A DNA stretch of 64,000 nucleotides from Bradyrhizobium lablabi (lineage in GTDB: Bacteria; Pseudomonadota; Alphaproteobacteria; Rhizobiales; Xanthobacteraceae): positions 1 through 64,000 of the forward strand of contig NZ_LLYB01000123.1 of the NCBI RefSeq assembly GCF_001440475.1. The letters run 5' to 3'. Under the pieces are notes generated by a model that was given only the letters and a program-made list of their open reading frames with translations, made no database searches and had not been told where the DNA came from. The translations under genes and the position numbers were made by a program. This document shows, one piece after another, positions 20,999 to 29,314 of the stretch. How positions within the stretch are numbered: position 1 is the stretch's first letter; every line of letters starts with the position of its first letter.

Positions 20999-21913
20999 CT
21001 ACCTGCTCTTCCGACTTTCTCGCTTGCGCCATTCCGCAACGAAGGCGACGAATGCGGCAAGCGCCGGCGGCGGCTGACGCCGGCTCGGATAATACAAAAA
21101 CGGTCCCGGAAACGGCGCGCACCAATCGTCGAGCACGCTGACCAGCGCGCCCGACTTGATGCCGTAGCGCACGTAACCTTCGAACGTCATCCAGAAGCCG
21201 ACGCCGTCATGGACGGCGCGCAACGCGAGGCCAAGATAGGTCGCGATCAGCTTGGCCGGCGGTGAGACCTTAACCACACGGCCCGCTTTCTCAAATTCCC
21301 AATCCAGCATTGCACCGCTGCCGAAGCGGGTGCGGATGCAGGCGTGATCGAGCAGATCCTTCGGCGCGTCCGGCCCGCCATGCCGCGCCACATATTCCTT
21401 CGACGCCACGACCGCGTAACGCTGCGGCGCACCGAGCGAGACGGCGATCATGTCCTGCGCCAGATGTTCGCCATAGCGCACGCCGGCGTCAAAGCCGGCG
21501 GCGACGATATCGACAAATGAACTCTCGCCGACGATCTCCAGGTCGATTTTCGGATGCTTCTGCAGAAACGGCGCCACCATCGGCGCCAGCACCAGGTCGA
21601 TCGCCGGCGGCGGTGCGTTGATGCGCAGGCGCCCCGAGGGCACACCACGCAAGCCGCGCACCTGATCAATCGCCTCGCCGACATCCGATATCGCAGGTAC
21701 AACGCGGGCCAGCAGCAGCTCGCCGGCTTCGGTCAGCGCAACGCTGCGCGTGGTGCGGTTCATCAGGCGCACGCCGAGCCGCTCCTCCATGTCGCGCAGG
21801 CGCTGGCTGAGGCTCGAGACGGAAACGCCCTGCTCGGTCGCGGCGCGGCGGAAATTCCGCGCGCGCGCGATGGCGACGAAAGCACTGAGGTCGCGGAGGT
21901 CGAAATCTTTCAT
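20999..21913 (-). CDS. LysR-family transcriptional regulator
   Basis: 304 residues. N-terminal winged HTH (about 3-62: DLRDLSAFVAIARARNFRRAA, SVSSLSQRLRDMEERLGVRLMNRTTRSVALTEAG) and a substrate-binding domain of the LysR type (about 90-295). It is divergent from the aldo-keto reductase gene with a 121-bp gap, the classic arrangement for a LysR regulator and its target. The inducer is unknown. Confidence 0.93.
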   Translation of the reverse strand: MKDFDLRDLSAFVAIARARNFRRAATEQGVSVSSLSQRLRDMEERLGVRLMNRTTRSVALTEAGELLLARVVPAISDVGEAIDQVRGLRGVPSGRLRINAPPPAIDLVLAPMVAPFLQKHPKIDLEIVGESSFVDIVAAGFDAGVRYGEHLAQDMIAVSLGAPQRYAVVASKEYVARHGGPDAPKDLLDHACIRTRFGSGAMLDWEFEKAGRVVKVSPPAKLIATYLGLALRAVHDGVGFWMTFEGYVRYGIKSGALVSVLDDWCAPFPGPFLYYPSRRQPPPALAAFVAFVAEWRKRESRKSR

Positions 21914-22034
21914 TGTTCGATATACTGAACAAGCTATTACGAATTGTCCAGCTTATCGCCTGCAGCCGCGAGGGTTCATATCAGCTTCGTCACGACGGCG
22001 CGGAACAGCCGCCGGCAATTCGAGGAGAACCATC

Positions 22035-23042
22035 ATGGAACAGCGCAAACTCGGCTCTACCGGCCCTAACGTCTCCGCCATCGGTCTCGGCTGCATGGGC
22101 ATGTCGGACTTTTACGGCCCCGCCGACCGCAACGAGAGCATCGCCACCATCCACGCCGCGCTCGATGCCGGCATCACCCTGCTCGACACCGGCGATTTCT
22201 ACGGCATGGGCCACAATGAAATGCTGATCCGCGAAGCGCTCACGTCGCGCAGCCACGACAACCTGCAGATCAGCGTCAAGTTCGGCGCGCTGCGCGATCC
22301 GCAACGGGGCTTTCTCGGATATGACAGCCGACCGGCGGCCGTGAAAAACTTCGTCGCCTACTCGCTGCAGCGGCTCGGCGTTGACACCATCGATATCTAC
22401 CGGCCGGCGCGGCTCGATCCCGATGTACCGATCGAGGATACGATCGGCACGATGGCAGACATGATCAAGGCCGGCTGGATCAGGCATATCGGCCTTTCCG
22501 AAGTCGGCTCCGAGACCATCCGCCGCGCACATGCCGTGCATCCGATCGCCGATCTGCAGATCGAATATTCGCTGATCGCGCGCGGCATCGAGAGCGACAT
22601 CCTGAAGACCTGCCGCGAACTCGGCATCGGCATCACCGCCTATGGCGTGCTGTCGCGCGGGTTGATCAGCGGTCACTGGTCGAAGGACCGCGCGGACGCC
22701 AAGGATTTTCGGCAGATGAGCCCCCGTTTTCAGGCCGGCAATATTGAGAGCAATTTGAAGCTGGTGGATTCACTTCGCGCCGTCGCGGGCGATCTCGGCG
22801 CGTCACCCGCCCAGGTCGCCATCGCCTGGGTCACCGCGCAAGGTAATGACATCGTACCGCTGGTCGGCGCCCGTCGCCGCGACCGCCTCTCCGAGGCGCT
22901 CGGCGCGCTCGATGTGAAACTGACGGAAAAGCATCTCACCGCACTCGCCAAGGCTTTTCCTCCGGACGTCGCCGCTGGCGGGCGCTATCCCGAGTCGCAG
23001 CTCGCGCATCTGGATAGCGAGAAGTCGGCCAAGGCATCCTGA
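22035..23042 (+). CDS. Aldo-keto reductase family protein (catalytic His replaced)
   Basis: 335-residue TIM-barrel oxidoreductase. ATG 22035 has GAGGAG 8 nt upstream; longer in-frame extensions run back across the LysR promoter and are rejected. The N-terminus RKLGSTGPNVSAIGLGCMGMS is typical. Catalytic Asp51, Tyr56 (LLDTGDFYG) and Lys82 (ISVKFG) are present, but the usual His of YYQHRxD aligns with Ala125 in IYRPARLDPD. The NADP region near the end (VPLVGARRRDRLSEALGAL) is kept. With one of the tetrad missing, activity may be altered or the protein may act on a substrate that supplies its own proton donor. Probably controlled by the divergent LysR. Confidence 0.88.
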   Translation: MEQRKLGSTGPNVSAIGLGCMGMSDFYGPADRNESIATIHAALDAGITLLDTGDFYGMGHNEMLIREALTSRSHDNLQISVKFGALRDPQRGFLGYDSRPAAVKNFVAYSLQRLGVDTIDIYRPARLDPDVPIEDTIGTMADMIKAGWIRHIGLSEVGSETIRRAHAVHPIADLQIEYSLIARGIESDILKTCRELGIGITAYGVLSRGLISGHWSKDRADAKDFRQMSPRFQAGNIESNLKLVDSLRAVAGDLGASPAQVAIAWVTAQGNDIVPLVGARRRDRLSEALGALDVKLTEKHLTALAKAFPPDVAAGGRYPESQLAHLDSEKSAKAS

Positions 23043-23052
23043 CCTCGGCGAT

Positions 23053-23097
23053 GCCCGCTCAAACCGGTGACGCCTGTGTCGTCACCCCTGAGCGGGC
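23053..23097. terminator. Nested inverted repeat between convergent genes
   Basis: GCCCGCTCA (23053-23061) / TGAGCGGGC (23089-23097) enclosing GGTGACG (23066-23072) / CGTCACC (23080-23086). It lies 10 nt after the aldo-keto reductase stop and overlaps the last codons of the convergent gene. No T-run follows, so termination by this hairpin alone is uncertain. Confidence 0.55.
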
Positions 23098-24182
23098 CAG
23101 CTGCGACCGATCGTCGTCACCGCGGTCAGCCGGTCGCCATTGCGGGAGGAGGTCACGCGGATCTGCCTCGCCACGGCCCAATCCGGTTGCGTTGGGGAAA
23201 GGGCGATGACGGTCGTCCCGGCCTGACGCTTCTCCTCGACCGATCCCGACACGATCGTCTCGCCTTCCATCGCGAGGCTGAAACGCCCCGCGTTATCGAA
23301 TGCGAGATCGAGCCCACCCTTAAGCCCCTCGCCTGCGAGCTTTCTGATCCGCATGACCCGCAGCCCATCGCGATGCGCAAAGGCCTCGATCGATTCGCCG
23401 GCCCCATCGTCTCTCGTGATATGCAGCCTGCCATCCGGGTCGCGGTTTGCGATGCGATAGGCCATGGCCCCATCAGCGCTATCGAGGATCCATCGTTCCC
23501 CGACCGCCATTCGGGCGGGCCTTGTCTTCACGCGATAGCCGATGGTTCCGGCGCGAATGGCGCCGAACGTATGCCCTTCCGTGAAATAGCCTTCATGCGC
23601 GACGAAGGGCCCCGAGCGGATCTTGACGGGAACCTGAAAGTGCGTACCGCCGACGAACACCGCCGTCTGCGGGCCCGCCAGCGTGCTGGCGCGCCGCCGC
23701 ATCAGCGGCAGGCTGCTGTTCGGCGAGTGGCTGCCGGGATCGGAGACGCCGCCACGCCCGGGATCCGGCTCGCCGACACTGGTAATGTCGAGCACGACAG
23801 GTTCACCTGCATGCGAGTCAAATTCCAGCCGCGCGTGCCGCCTTCCCGGCACGGCGTCGACCGCAAGCGCGATGTCGCGGCGGCAGGTCTGGCGCGCGAC
23901 GCTCTGTCCTTCGGCCGATAGCTCGTCATCGTTGACGTGATCGATCTGGCTCTGGTCGTGACGGGTCAGGATTGCGCGGATCGCGGGCGTGCCGTCCTCG
24001 CGATATCGGATCATGGCTTCCACGGCCTCATAGTCGGGATGGCCGCTGAAGAACGCCATGATGTGCAGATCTTCGCGGCGAAACCGCAGCAGGAAAGGCT
24101 GCAGCAGGTCGGGCGGCAGAACGATGCCCGCCTCGCTCACGGCCCGCTTCTCCGGCGTCGAAATCAGTTCTTGTCCACGCAT
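23082..24182 (-). CDS. Protein of unknown function, divergent from TetR
   Basis: I do not recognise a family. 366 residues, no signal peptide or membrane segment seen. The sequence is rich in beta-type stretches with many charged residues, for example AVFVGGTHFQVPVKIRSGPF (about 190-210) and GRFSLAMEGETIVSGSVEEK near the C-terminus, which may be a lipocalin-like or beta-sandwich fold. Cys is almost absent. It starts 20 bp from a pair of palindromes shared with the divergent TetR gene, so TetR very probably represses it. Its 3' end overlaps an inverted repeat. Confidence 0.75.
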   Translation of the reverse strand: MRGQELISTPEKRAVSEAGIVLPPDLLQPFLLRFRREDLHIMAFFSGHPDYEAVEAMIRYREDGTPAIRAILTRHDQSQIDHVNDDELSAEGQSVARQTCRRDIALAVDAVPGRRHARLEFDSHAGEPVVLDITSVGEPDPGRGGVSDPGSHSPNSSLPLMRRRASTLAGPQTAVFVGGTHFQVPVKIRSGPFVAHEGYFTEGHTFGAIRAGTIGYRVKTRPARMAVGERWILDSADGAMAYRIANRDPDGRLHITRDDGAGESIEAFAHRDGLRVMRIRKLAGEGLKGGLDLAFDNAGRFSLAMEGETIVSGSVEEKRQAGTTVIALSPTQPDWAVARQIRVTSSRNGDRLTAVTTIGRSWPAQG

Positions 24183-24201
24183 GATTGCGCGCGACCGTTT
24201 T

Positions 24202-24242
24202 GAGTACCCATGAGTACTCGCTATACAGTACCCATGGGTACT
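24202..24242. promoter_or_regulatory. Tandem TetR-type operators
   Basis: Two palindromes in the 74-bp divergent gap: GAGTACCCATGAGTACTC (24202-24219, near-perfect) and AGTACCCATGGGTACT (24227-24242, perfect). They share the core AGTACCCATG and their centres are 24 bp apart. This is the expected pattern for a dimeric TetR repressor controlling both its own gene and the divergent one. Confidence 0.8.
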
Positions 24243-24256
24243 CAGTCAAGGCAGCG

Positions 24257-24952
24257 ATGAAAATGGGGCGTTCGGACAAGGCGACGAAGCAGCCGCAGGA
24301 AATTTCTCCACGCGAGGAGGAGATCCTGCGGGCTGCGTTCGATGTCTTCACGGAAAAGGGCTTTCACGGCGCGACGATGCTCGACGTCGCGAGCCGGGCG
24401 CGCGCCTCCAAGGCAACGCTTTACGCGCGCTACCCGAGCAAGGAGGCGCTGTTCGAGGCGCTGATGGCCTGGGCGACCCGACAGGGTACCGATGCACTGG
24501 ACACCATTGCCGCCGACGAAACGCTCGATCCGCTAACCGCGCTGCATCGCATTGCCGCGCAATTGCTCGCCCTGATGCTGCAGCCGAGAAAACTGGCGCT
24601 GTTCCGGATCGCGGTCGCGGAGGGTAACCGGCTGTCCGCAGTCGGTCGCACCTACAGCGTCTTCACCAGGGACCACGGCATGGCGTGCGTTCGTACGATC
24701 GTGACGCGGCTGTTGAAGCAGGGACGGATCGTAATCGACGATCGCGCCGAATTCGGACACAGCTTCATCGGACTGTTGCAGGGCGAACTCTTCATGCGCG
24801 CGCTATTGGGCACGATCCCCGTTCCACCTCGCCCGGAGATTGACCGGCACGCACAGCGCGCCGTGACGCGCCTAATGCGGGCCTATGCAGCACCGGCCAG
24901 CCCAAGGCCTGAAGAAGACTTCACGCCGCATGCCCGCTCAGATCGACGATAA
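24257..24952 (+). CDS. TetR-family transcriptional regulator
   Basis: 231 residues. N-terminal HTH (about 15-62: EEILRAAFDVFTEKGFHGATMLDVASRARASKATLYARYPSKEALFEAL), then a helical ligand-binding domain with several Met/Leu-rich helices. ATG 24257 (or 24263) is chosen; the frame is open farther upstream but would run through the operators. Divergent from an unknown gene with two palindromic operators between. The last 32 bp overlap the end of the convergent moeB-like gene. The ligand is unknown. Confidence 0.92.
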   Translation: MKMGRSDKATKQPQEISPREEEILRAAFDVFTEKGFHGATMLDVASRARASKATLYARYPSKEALFEALMAWATRQGTDALDTIAADETLDPLTALHRIAAQLLALMLQPRKLALFRIAVAEGNRLSAVGRTYSVFTRDHGMACVRTIVTRLLKQGRIVIDDRAEFGHSFIGLLQGELFMRALLGTIPVPPRPEIDRHAQRAVTRLMRAYAAPASPRPEEDFTPHARSDRR

Positions 24953-25724
24953 CAGGCGTATCGCCATTGAGCGGATTTTGCGGATCGCGCGCGTAGCGCA
25001 GGGTTTCGAAGCGCATCGCGCGCGCGTCCACCATCACCAGCCGCCCGACCAGGCTCTCGCCGAAGCCGACGATTTCGCGGATCGCCTCCAGCGCCATCAT
25101 CGAGCCCAGCATGCCCGCCAGCGCGCCCATCACGCCGGCCTCGGCGCAAGCTGGCACGGTGCCGGGCGGCGGCGGTTCGGGAAACAGGCAGCGATAGGTC
25201 GGGTTGAAGCGGCCGTCGGCGTCCCGTTCATGCGCCCGGATCGTGGTCAGCGATCCGTCGAACTGACCCAGCGCCGCCGTGATCAGCGGCTTGCCGGCGA
25301 AGAAACAAGCGTCGGAAATCAGATAGCGGGTTTCGAAATTGTCGGAGCCGTCGAGCACGAGATCGTAGTCGTCGATCAGCGACATCACGTTCCCCGCATT
25401 GAGGCGCACCGCATGCGGATCGAACTGAACATGGGGATTGAGCGCGCGAACCGTCTCCGCGGCGCTGTCGACCTTGAGCCGGCCGATGTCAGGCGTGGTG
25501 TGGATGACCTGCCGCTGCAGATTGGACAGTGAGACGATATCGTCATCGACAGCGCCGAGCCTGCCGACGCCGGCCGCCGCCAGATACATCAACACCGGCG
25601 CGCCGAGGCCGCCGGCGCCGATCACCAGCGCCGAGGCCTGCTTCAGCGCGGCCTGCCCGGGGCCGCCGACGTCGCGCAGCACGATGTGGCGGGCATAGCG
25701 TTCGAGTTCGTCGGCCGTCAGCAT
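24921..25724 (-). CDS. moeB: MoeB/ThiF-type sulfur-carrier adenylyltransferase
   Basis: Adenylates the C-terminus of a ubiquitin-like sulfur carrier (MoaD or ThiS) in molybdopterin or thiamine synthesis. 267 residues. ATP-binding motif VIGAGGLGAPV (about 34-44), DDDIVSLSNLQRQ, the ATP-contact motif DGSDNFETRYL and catalytic-type Cys in GTVPACAEAGVMG are clear. The zinc-binding CxxC pairs of E. coli MoeB are not seen, only YRCLF. No carrier gene is near, so MoeB versus ThiF is not decided. Its stop overlaps the TetR gene by 32 bp. Confidence 0.9.
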   Translation of the reverse strand: MLTADELERYARHIVLRDVGGPGQAALKQASALVIGAGGLGAPVLMYLAAAGVGRLGAVDDDIVSLSNLQRQVIHTTPDIGRLKVDSAAETVRALNPHVQFDPHAVRLNAGNVMSLIDDYDLVLDGSDNFETRYLISDACFFAGKPLITAALGQFDGSLTTIRAHERDADGRFNPTYRCLFPEPPPPGTVPACAEAGVMGALAGMLGSMMALEAIREIVGFGESLVGRLVMVDARAMRFETLRYARDPQNPLNGDTPVIVDLSGHAA

Positions 25725-25881
25725 AATCGCACTATTTCCTTCTCCCGCATCCCGACTGTCAGACCATAGCGAGGGAAACCGGAGATTCCCTGAACCGGGG
25801 CGCGGTTGTTGCCGACTAAGCAGATGTGCTTAATTGGCCGGACGTCAATGATCGCACTCCCCTCTTCCGCCGGGATTTGTC

Positions 25882-27258
25882 ATGAGATTGGTGCCTTCAG
25901 CAACATGGATGATCGCAGCCTCGGTCTTTGTGATCGCCGGGACCACCGCGCAGGCGCAAATGACGCCGCCCTTCACAGCGGGTGCCCAGCCGAAACAAGT
26001 CACGACGGTGCCGGTGCGCCCCGCGCTGCAGAAGCCGGAGGACACCGCCAAGGCGCTGGAACAGGCCGAGCGGCTGGCGCTGCAGTCGGACCTCGCCTGG
26101 GTCGGACAATATAACGGCGCCATCACCGGCGACGTCAGCGAACGCATGGTCAATGCGATCAAGGAATTCCAGAAATCCCGCGGGGGCAAGCCGACCGGCG
26201 TGCTCAACCCGCAGGAGCGCGGGGCGCTGGCCGATACCGCCAAGAAAAAGCAGGAAAGCGTCGGCTGGAAGATCGCCACCGATCCCGGCACCGGCGCGCG
26301 GCTCGGGATTCCCACCAAGCTGGTGCCGGCGCAGGCCAGCGACGCCAACGGCACCAAATGGACTTCGCCGACCGGCACGATCCAGATTCAACTGGCGCGG
26401 CGCAGGGAGGCCAATCCGACCACGGCCAAGCTTGCCGAGCGCGAGAAGAAGGAGCCGGGCCGCAACATCGATTACACCGTGGTCAAGCCGGATTTCTTCG
26501 TGCTGTCCGGCTTGCAGGGCCTGAAGAAGTTTTACATGCGCGGCACTTTCAAGGGCGACGAGGTCCGCATCCTCACCATCATGTACGATCAGGCGACCGA
26601 AAACACGGTGGAGCCGGTCGTGATTGCGATGTCGAGCGCGTTCAACGCGTTTCCGGCGCCTGCGCAGGCAGCGGGACCGCCGCCGCGCAAGACCGTGGAA
26701 TACGGCACCGGTGTCGTCGTCGGTGACGACGGCGCCATCATCGCCGATCGCCAGATCACCGATGGCTGCCTCACGGTCGCGATCGCAGGCTTGGGCAATG
26801 CCGATCGCGTCGCCGAGGACAAGGAGCACGATCTCGCGCTGCTGCGCATCTATGGCGCACGCGGGCTGAAAGCGCTCAACCTCGCCAACTCCGCCACAAA
26901 AACGGCGCTCGATCTCACCGGCATTGCCGATCCGCAGAACCAGGGCGGCGGCGCCGCGGTAACCAGCGCCAAGGCTTCGGTGGCCCAGCTCGGCGGCGGC
27001 GATATCGCATTGACGCCCGCGCCGGCGCTCGGCTTTTCCGGCGCGCCCGCGCAGGATGGCGATGGCAGGTTTGCCGGCATCGCGCTGTTGAAGCCGGTTC
27101 AGGTAGCCGGGCCCGCGAATGGCGCGCCCACAGGCCAGGCGGTGCTGGTGACCAGCGATACGCTGCGCGAATTTCTGAAGGCCAATGGCGTTAATCCGGC
27201 AGGTGGATCGGCGGACGCCAAGGCGTCAGTGGTTCGCGTGATCTGCGTCAGGAAGTAA
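25882..27258 (+). CDS. Exported trypsin-like protein with peptidoglycan-binding-like region, probably inactive
   Basis: 458 residues with a signal peptide (about 1-25, ending TAQAQ). Residues 55-120 (LAWVGQYNGAITGDVSERMVNAIKEFQKSRGGKPTGVLNPQER) look like a PG_binding_1 domain. Residues about 270-440 resemble an HtrA/trypsin fold: GTGVVVGDDGAIIADRQITDG, HDLALLRI and GFSGAPAQDGDGRFAGIAL. The Asp317 and Ser386 positions are kept, but the catalytic His aligns with Gln291. It is therefore likely a pseudoprotease or binding protein in the periplasm. ATG 25882 fits the signal peptide. Confidence 0.78.
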   Translation: MRLVPSATWMIAASVFVIAGTTAQAQMTPPFTAGAQPKQVTTVPVRPALQKPEDTAKALEQAERLALQSDLAWVGQYNGAITGDVSERMVNAIKEFQKSRGGKPTGVLNPQERGALADTAKKKQESVGWKIATDPGTGARLGIPTKLVPAQASDANGTKWTSPTGTIQIQLARRREANPTTAKLAEREKKEPGRNIDYTVVKPDFFVLSGLQGLKKFYMRGTFKGDEVRILTIMYDQATENTVEPVVIAMSSAFNAFPAPAQAAGPPPRKTVEYGTGVVVGDDGAIIADRQITDGCLTVAIAGLGNADRVAEDKEHDLALLRIYGARGLKALNLANSATKTALDLTGIADPQNQGGGAAVTSAKASVAQLGGGDIALTPAPALGFSGAPAQDGDGRFAGIALLKPVQVAGPANGAPTGQAVLVTSDTLREFLKANGVNPAGGSADAKASVVRVICVRK

Positions 27259-27260
27259 GC

Positions 27261-27360
27261 TGTCGTCACCTGCGAATGCAGGTGACCCAGTATCCAGAGA
27301 CGTTTGTGACAGAGCCGATAGGCCGCGGCGTACTGGATACCCGCATCCGCAGGTATGACA
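27261..27360. repeat. Palindromic repeat, ACCCAGTA/TACTGGAT family, copy 1
   Basis: Element running from TGTCGTCACCTGCG (27261) to CGCAGGTATGACA (27360). The inner hairpin ACCTGCGAATGCAGGT is followed by GACCCAGTATCC, and the right end mirrors it with TACTGGATACCCGC. A related copy is at 41485-41590. It separates the protease-like gene from the convergent gamma-glutamyltransferase gene. Confidence 0.8.
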
Positions 27361-27387
27361 TTCTTTAGCGCGGCAAGAGCAAAGGTC

Positions 27388-29067
27388 TTAGCTCAACCCG
27401 AACCTCACACCGGCGCGCGCGAGACCGCCGGCGACGCCGATCGGCGTTCCGTCCGCGCGCCAGCACGCCGCGCCCGACATCGTGCCGTCCTCGTGGAACT
27501 GGATCGCATTCATGCCGCCGGCAACCGTCGGCATCGGCTGCACCCTGTGACCGATCGCGACAAGCTTGGCGCGAACATCGTCTGATACCGCCAGCTCGAC
27601 CTCGAGCGCATTGCCCTCGGTCCAGACCCGCGGGGCTTCGACAGCCTCCTGCAGGCTCATGCCGTGGTCGATCAGGTTGATCAGCGCCTGCATCGCACTC
27701 GGGAAGATCCGCTTTCCGCCGGGCAGGCCGAGCGCGTAAACGAGCTTGCCGTCGCGCAACGCCATCATCGGCGACATCGACGTCGTGACGCGCTTGCCCG
27801 GCGCCAGCGACAGCGCATGGCCCGGACGGGGATCGTAGAGGTTCATGTAATTGTTCGGGATGGCGCCGAGGCCGGGAATCAGAATCTTGGCGCCGAACAA
27901 ATTGTTGATGGTCTGCGTGGTCGCGACCACGTTGCCGAACGCATCGGCTGCGGTCATGTGGGTGGTGTCGGCGCTTTCGAGCTGCGCCACACCCGCGCCC
28001 CAGGCCTGCGCGCGGTTCGGATCGATCGCGCGGCGGCGCTCGTCGGCATAGGCCTTCGAGGTCAGCCGCTCGACCGGCACGTTGATGAATCCAGGGTCGC
28101 CGCTGGCGGCGGCGCGGTCGGCGAAGGCGATCTTGAGCACTTCGGCGAGATAATGGATGGTGTCCGCCGAGCCGAAGCCGAGCTGTGCGATATCATAGCC
28201 TTCGAGAATGTTGAGCATCTGTGCGATGTGCACGCCGGAGGCCGCGGGCGGCGGCGGCCCCAGAATTTGCCAGCCGCGATAATCGGCGCGGATCGGCTGG
28301 CGCTCGACCGTCTTGTAGCCCGTCAGGTCCTCGCGGGCGATGAAGCCGCCGTTCTTCTTCATGTAGTCGACAAGAATGTCGCCGAGCGGCCCGTGATACA
28401 GCGCCGCTTCGCCATGCTGCGCGATGTAGCGCAGCGTCTCCGCATATTCCGACTGCACCACGCGCTCGCCGGCTTTCAGCGGTGTCCCGTTGGGCAAATA
28501 GATCGCCGAGATCGCCTTGTCCTTCAACATTTCCGCCGCGCTGTCGGTAATGCATTCGTGCAAGTAGGGCGTCGCCGCATAGCCGCGGGAGGCATATTTG
28601 ATGGCGGGCTGCATGACATCGGCGAGCGGCATGGTGCCGAACCGCCGCAGCGTCTCGCACCAGGCCTTCAGCGAGCCCGGCACGGCGACCGCCCTCGGTC
28701 CAGTCAGATTTTCGTCGCCGACGGTATCGAACACGTCGTGCGCCGAACCGGGCTTCGAGGTGTAGGTATCGGGCCTCACCGCCAGCGGCACCGTGCTCTG
28801 GCCGTCGATGAAGCGGTGGCTGCCGTCGGCCAGCCGGACATGGGCCATGCCGCCGCCGATGATGCCGACCATCATCGGCTCGACGACCGTCAGCGCAAAC
28901 AGGGTCGCGATCGCGGCATCAATGGCGTTGCCGCCCGCCGCCAGCATTTCCGCGCCCGCGCTCGAGGCCAGCGGGTGATTGCTGACGACCATGCCGCGGC
29001 TGCCGGCCGCAGGCTGCTTCTGGCACTGAAAAGTGGTGGCTGCGCGATCCCGCCAATGACCCGTCAT
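27388..29067 (-). CDS. Gamma-glutamyltransferase family protein
   Basis: Ntn-hydrolase that cleaves gamma-glutamyl bonds or related amides. 559 residues: the large-subunit part starts MVVSNHPLASSAGAEMLAAGGNAIDAAIA, and the autoprocessing nucleophile is Thr368 in DTTHMTAADAFGN. The small-subunit part has PGKRVTTSMSPMMALRDGK and LGLPGGKR. No signal peptide is seen, unlike many periplasmic GGTs, so it may be a cytoplasmic GGT-like enzyme with another substrate. It ends near a palindromic repeat and is divergent from a ParA-like gene over 247 bp. Confidence 0.92.
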   Translation of the reverse strand: MTGHWRDRAATTFQCQKQPAAGSRGMVVSNHPLASSAGAEMLAAGGNAIDAAIATLFALTVVEPMMVGIIGGGMAHVRLADGSHRFIDGQSTVPLAVRPDTYTSKPGSAHDVFDTVGDENLTGPRAVAVPGSLKAWCETLRRFGTMPLADVMQPAIKYASRGYAATPYLHECITDSAAEMLKDKAISAIYLPNGTPLKAGERVVQSEYAETLRYIAQHGEAALYHGPLGDILVDYMKKNGGFIAREDLTGYKTVERQPIRADYRGWQILGPPPPAASGVHIAQMLNILEGYDIAQLGFGSADTIHYLAEVLKIAFADRAAASGDPGFINVPVERLTSKAYADERRRAIDPNRAQAWGAGVAQLESADTTHMTAADAFGNVVATTQTINNLFGAKILIPGLGAIPNNYMNLYDPRPGHALSLAPGKRVTTSMSPMMALRDGKLVYALGLPGGKRIFPSAMQALINLIDHGMSLQEAVEAPRVWTEGNALEVELAVSDDVRAKLVAIGHRVQPMPTVAGGMNAIQFHEDGTMSGAACWRADGTPIGVAGGLARAGVRFGLS

Positions 29068-29314
29068 GCTGTTTTCCCGTTTCTTGTTGTGGTTTCACCA
29101 GGCACAAACTGCACCACGCGGCAGTATTTACCCGGATGACCACCATTCCAGAATCGGGCATCATTGCAAGCTGACTGATTCGGACTACCGCGATCCCCTG
29201 ACCTTTGGATCGGGCTGGGCACGTCTGAGAGAGCGCGTAATTTGGCGTCGCAGAATGCGGCGCAGCTCGTGTGCCGAAACCCAAAATGCCAGAAAGCCAT
29301 CCAGAGGACTTGAA

